In this document: piece by piece, positions 6,019 through 6,648 of the stretch
Layout: the number at the start of each line of letters is the position of its first letter
How positions within the stretch are numbered: the stretch's first letter is position 1
DNA from: an uncultured Phycisphaerales bacterium
GTDB taxonomy: Bacteria; Planctomycetota; Phycisphaerae; UBA1845; CAIVHJ01
Assembly (NCBI GenBank): GCA_903905665.1
Contig: CAIVHJ010000249.1
Location: 1 to 6,648, forward strand
DNA: 6,648 nt
Reading direction: 5' to 3'
The notes under the pieces: generated by a model
What the model was told of the DNA's origin: nothing
Seen by the model: only the letters and a program-made list of their open reading frames with translations
Databases searched by the model: none
Made by a program: the position numbers and the translations under genes

Positions 6019-6046
6019 TAAATCCGTTGGGCATCCGAGCCGATTT
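6019..6046 (+). promoter_or_regulatory. Candidate sigma28 (FliA)-like promoter of the chemoreceptor
   Basis: TAAA (6019-6022) and GCCGATTT (6039-6046) resemble the flagellar/chemotaxis sigma28 promoter, TAAA-N15-GCCGATAA in E. coli, with a spacer of 16 instead of 15. Chemoreceptor genes are classic sigma28 targets, so the position makes sense. The leader would be about 105 bases. This is a match by eye to a consensus from another phylum. Confidence 0.35.
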
Positions 6047-6158
6047 CCCCACAGTCCAAGCGATCCGTCAGTTCAAGTCGAAACAGGCGAGTCAACGCCG
6101 ACGGAGCCGGAACACAATGTTTGAAACTTGAAGCATTCTTCTTTCAGGAGATCGGACC

Positions 6159-6648
6159 ATGCTGAAGAACATGAAACTGGGAGCCAAACTCGCATCTGGT
6201 TTTGGACTGGTCGTTGCGGCGCTGATCGCGCTGGGTGTTACGGGATACATTATGTTTGGCCGCGTGGATTCCAACGTGACGGCGCTGAGCAATCACAGTC
6301 TGCCTGCCGTCCAGCACGCCACCGGCGTTGAACGGGCCGCTTTTGAATCCATTCTGCAGGAGAAGAACTACGTTCTTTTCAAGAAAGACGAACACCACGA
6401 GCAGGCCCGCGAAAAACTGGCTTCGCTGAACAAGAGCCTCGACGAAGTGGACAAAGTTGCCAAAGAATTCAACGACGACACCCTCGGCAAAAAGTCAACG
6501 GAGGTCCGGTCAATCGCCGGAGAATACGGAAAATTGTTTGACGACGGCGTGGCCGCCATCAAAGACAATGTCTCGATGAAAACGACCCTGGAAGCCAAGG
6601 GCAAAGCCGTGAGCGAGGAAGCCCGCTCTTTCCTCAACAACAAGCAAA
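6159..6648 (+). CDS. Methyl-accepting chemotaxis protein, N-terminal part
   Basis: The first 163 codons are present; the gene continues past the window edge. The product starts with a short basic cytoplasmic tail (MLKNMKLGAK) and a membrane helix (about residues 11-33). An extracytoplasmic, mostly helical sensor region follows (SNHSLPAVQHATGVERAAF, then LQEKNYVLFKKDE and heptad-like Lys/Glu-rich helices). This is the start of a chemoreceptor with a four-helix-bundle or helical-bimodular ligand domain; a second membrane helix, HAMP and the signalling tip would be expected downstream. Such receptors control the kinase CheA and so flagellar or other motility. The start is fixed by CAGGAG (6145-6150) eight bases before the ATG. 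The ligand cannot be read from the sequence, and a sensor kinase with a similar N-terminus is not excluded. Confidence 0.8.
   Translation, partial: MLKNMKLGAKLASGFGLVVAALIALGVTGYIMFGRVDSNVTALSNHSLPAVQHATGVERAAFESILQEKNYVLFKKDEHHEQAREKLASLNKSLDEVDKVAKEFNDDTLGKKSTEVRSIAGEYGKLFDDGVAAIKDNVSMKTTLEAKGKAVSEEARSFLNNKQ

Larger units (their letters stand above)
5788..6158. other. Divergent intergenic region, channel gene to chemoreceptor
   Basis: This 371-base spacer separates two divergently transcribed genes and should hold both promoters. It contains a sigma70-like promoter candidate for the channel gene, a 13-bp direct repeat, and a sigma28-like candidate for the chemoreceptor, each listed separately. 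A 60-codon minus-strand frame (5784-5966, TTG start) overlaps the channel ATG by two bases, but it covers the candidate promoter and has no recognisable motif. I do not call it a gene. Confidence 0.6.

Noticed and set aside
1..6648. CRISPR array, tRNA or rRNA gene
   Set aside because: No regularly spaced repeat family, cloverleaf-like pattern or conserved rRNA segment was seen. The only repeated unit is the two-copy 13-mer at 5956 and 5990.

Overview
The window most likely comes from a planctomycete (Planctomycetota, possibly Phycisphaerae). The best clue is the C-terminal zinc ribbon CEQCGYDLR..RCPEC in the gene at 2132-3163, a signature I know mainly from that phylum. The stand-alone SpoIIE-type phosphatase with a CMEIWGG leader and the PLDc_N mini-protein fit the same origin. 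This assignment is inference from remembered family features, not from a search.

Left part (1-1976): about 520 bases without a convincing gene lead into a complete IS5-family insertion sequence (528-1855, 1328 bp). It has 15-bp perfect terminal inverted repeats, a CTAA target duplication on both sides and an intact 383-aa DDE transposase on the minus strand. Immediately right of the element lie about 38 codons that look like the C-terminus of imidazolonepropionase (HutI, histidine degradation). The rest of that gene is missing, so this is a gene remnant at an IS junction.

Middle (2132-4599): a plus-strand multi-pass membrane protein with a C-terminal zinc ribbon converges on a minus-strand SpoIIE/PP2C-type serine/threonine phosphatase. 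Upstream of the phosphatase lie an uncertain 58-codon reading frame and a well-supported 72-aa two-helix PLDc_N membrane protein.

Right part (4663-6648): a minus-strand ion-channel-like protein with two transmembrane helices, a pore loop and RCK (TrkA_N/TrkA_C) domains sits 63 bases upstream of the PLDc_N gene, probably in one transcript. Its pore loop lacks the TVGYG potassium selectivity filter. Divergent from it, across a 371-base spacer with a 13-bp direct repeat and candidate promoters, begins a methyl-accepting chemotaxis protein that runs off the right edge.

The right half reads as a membrane and signalling neighbourhood (channel, small membrane protein, phosphatase, chemoreceptor). 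Apart from the probable channel-PLDc_N pair, no joint function is shown by the sequence. I did not find clear evidence of a wholly new system. The most unusual items are the non-canonical channel filter, the hutI scar beside the IS and the membrane/zinc-ribbon fusion.
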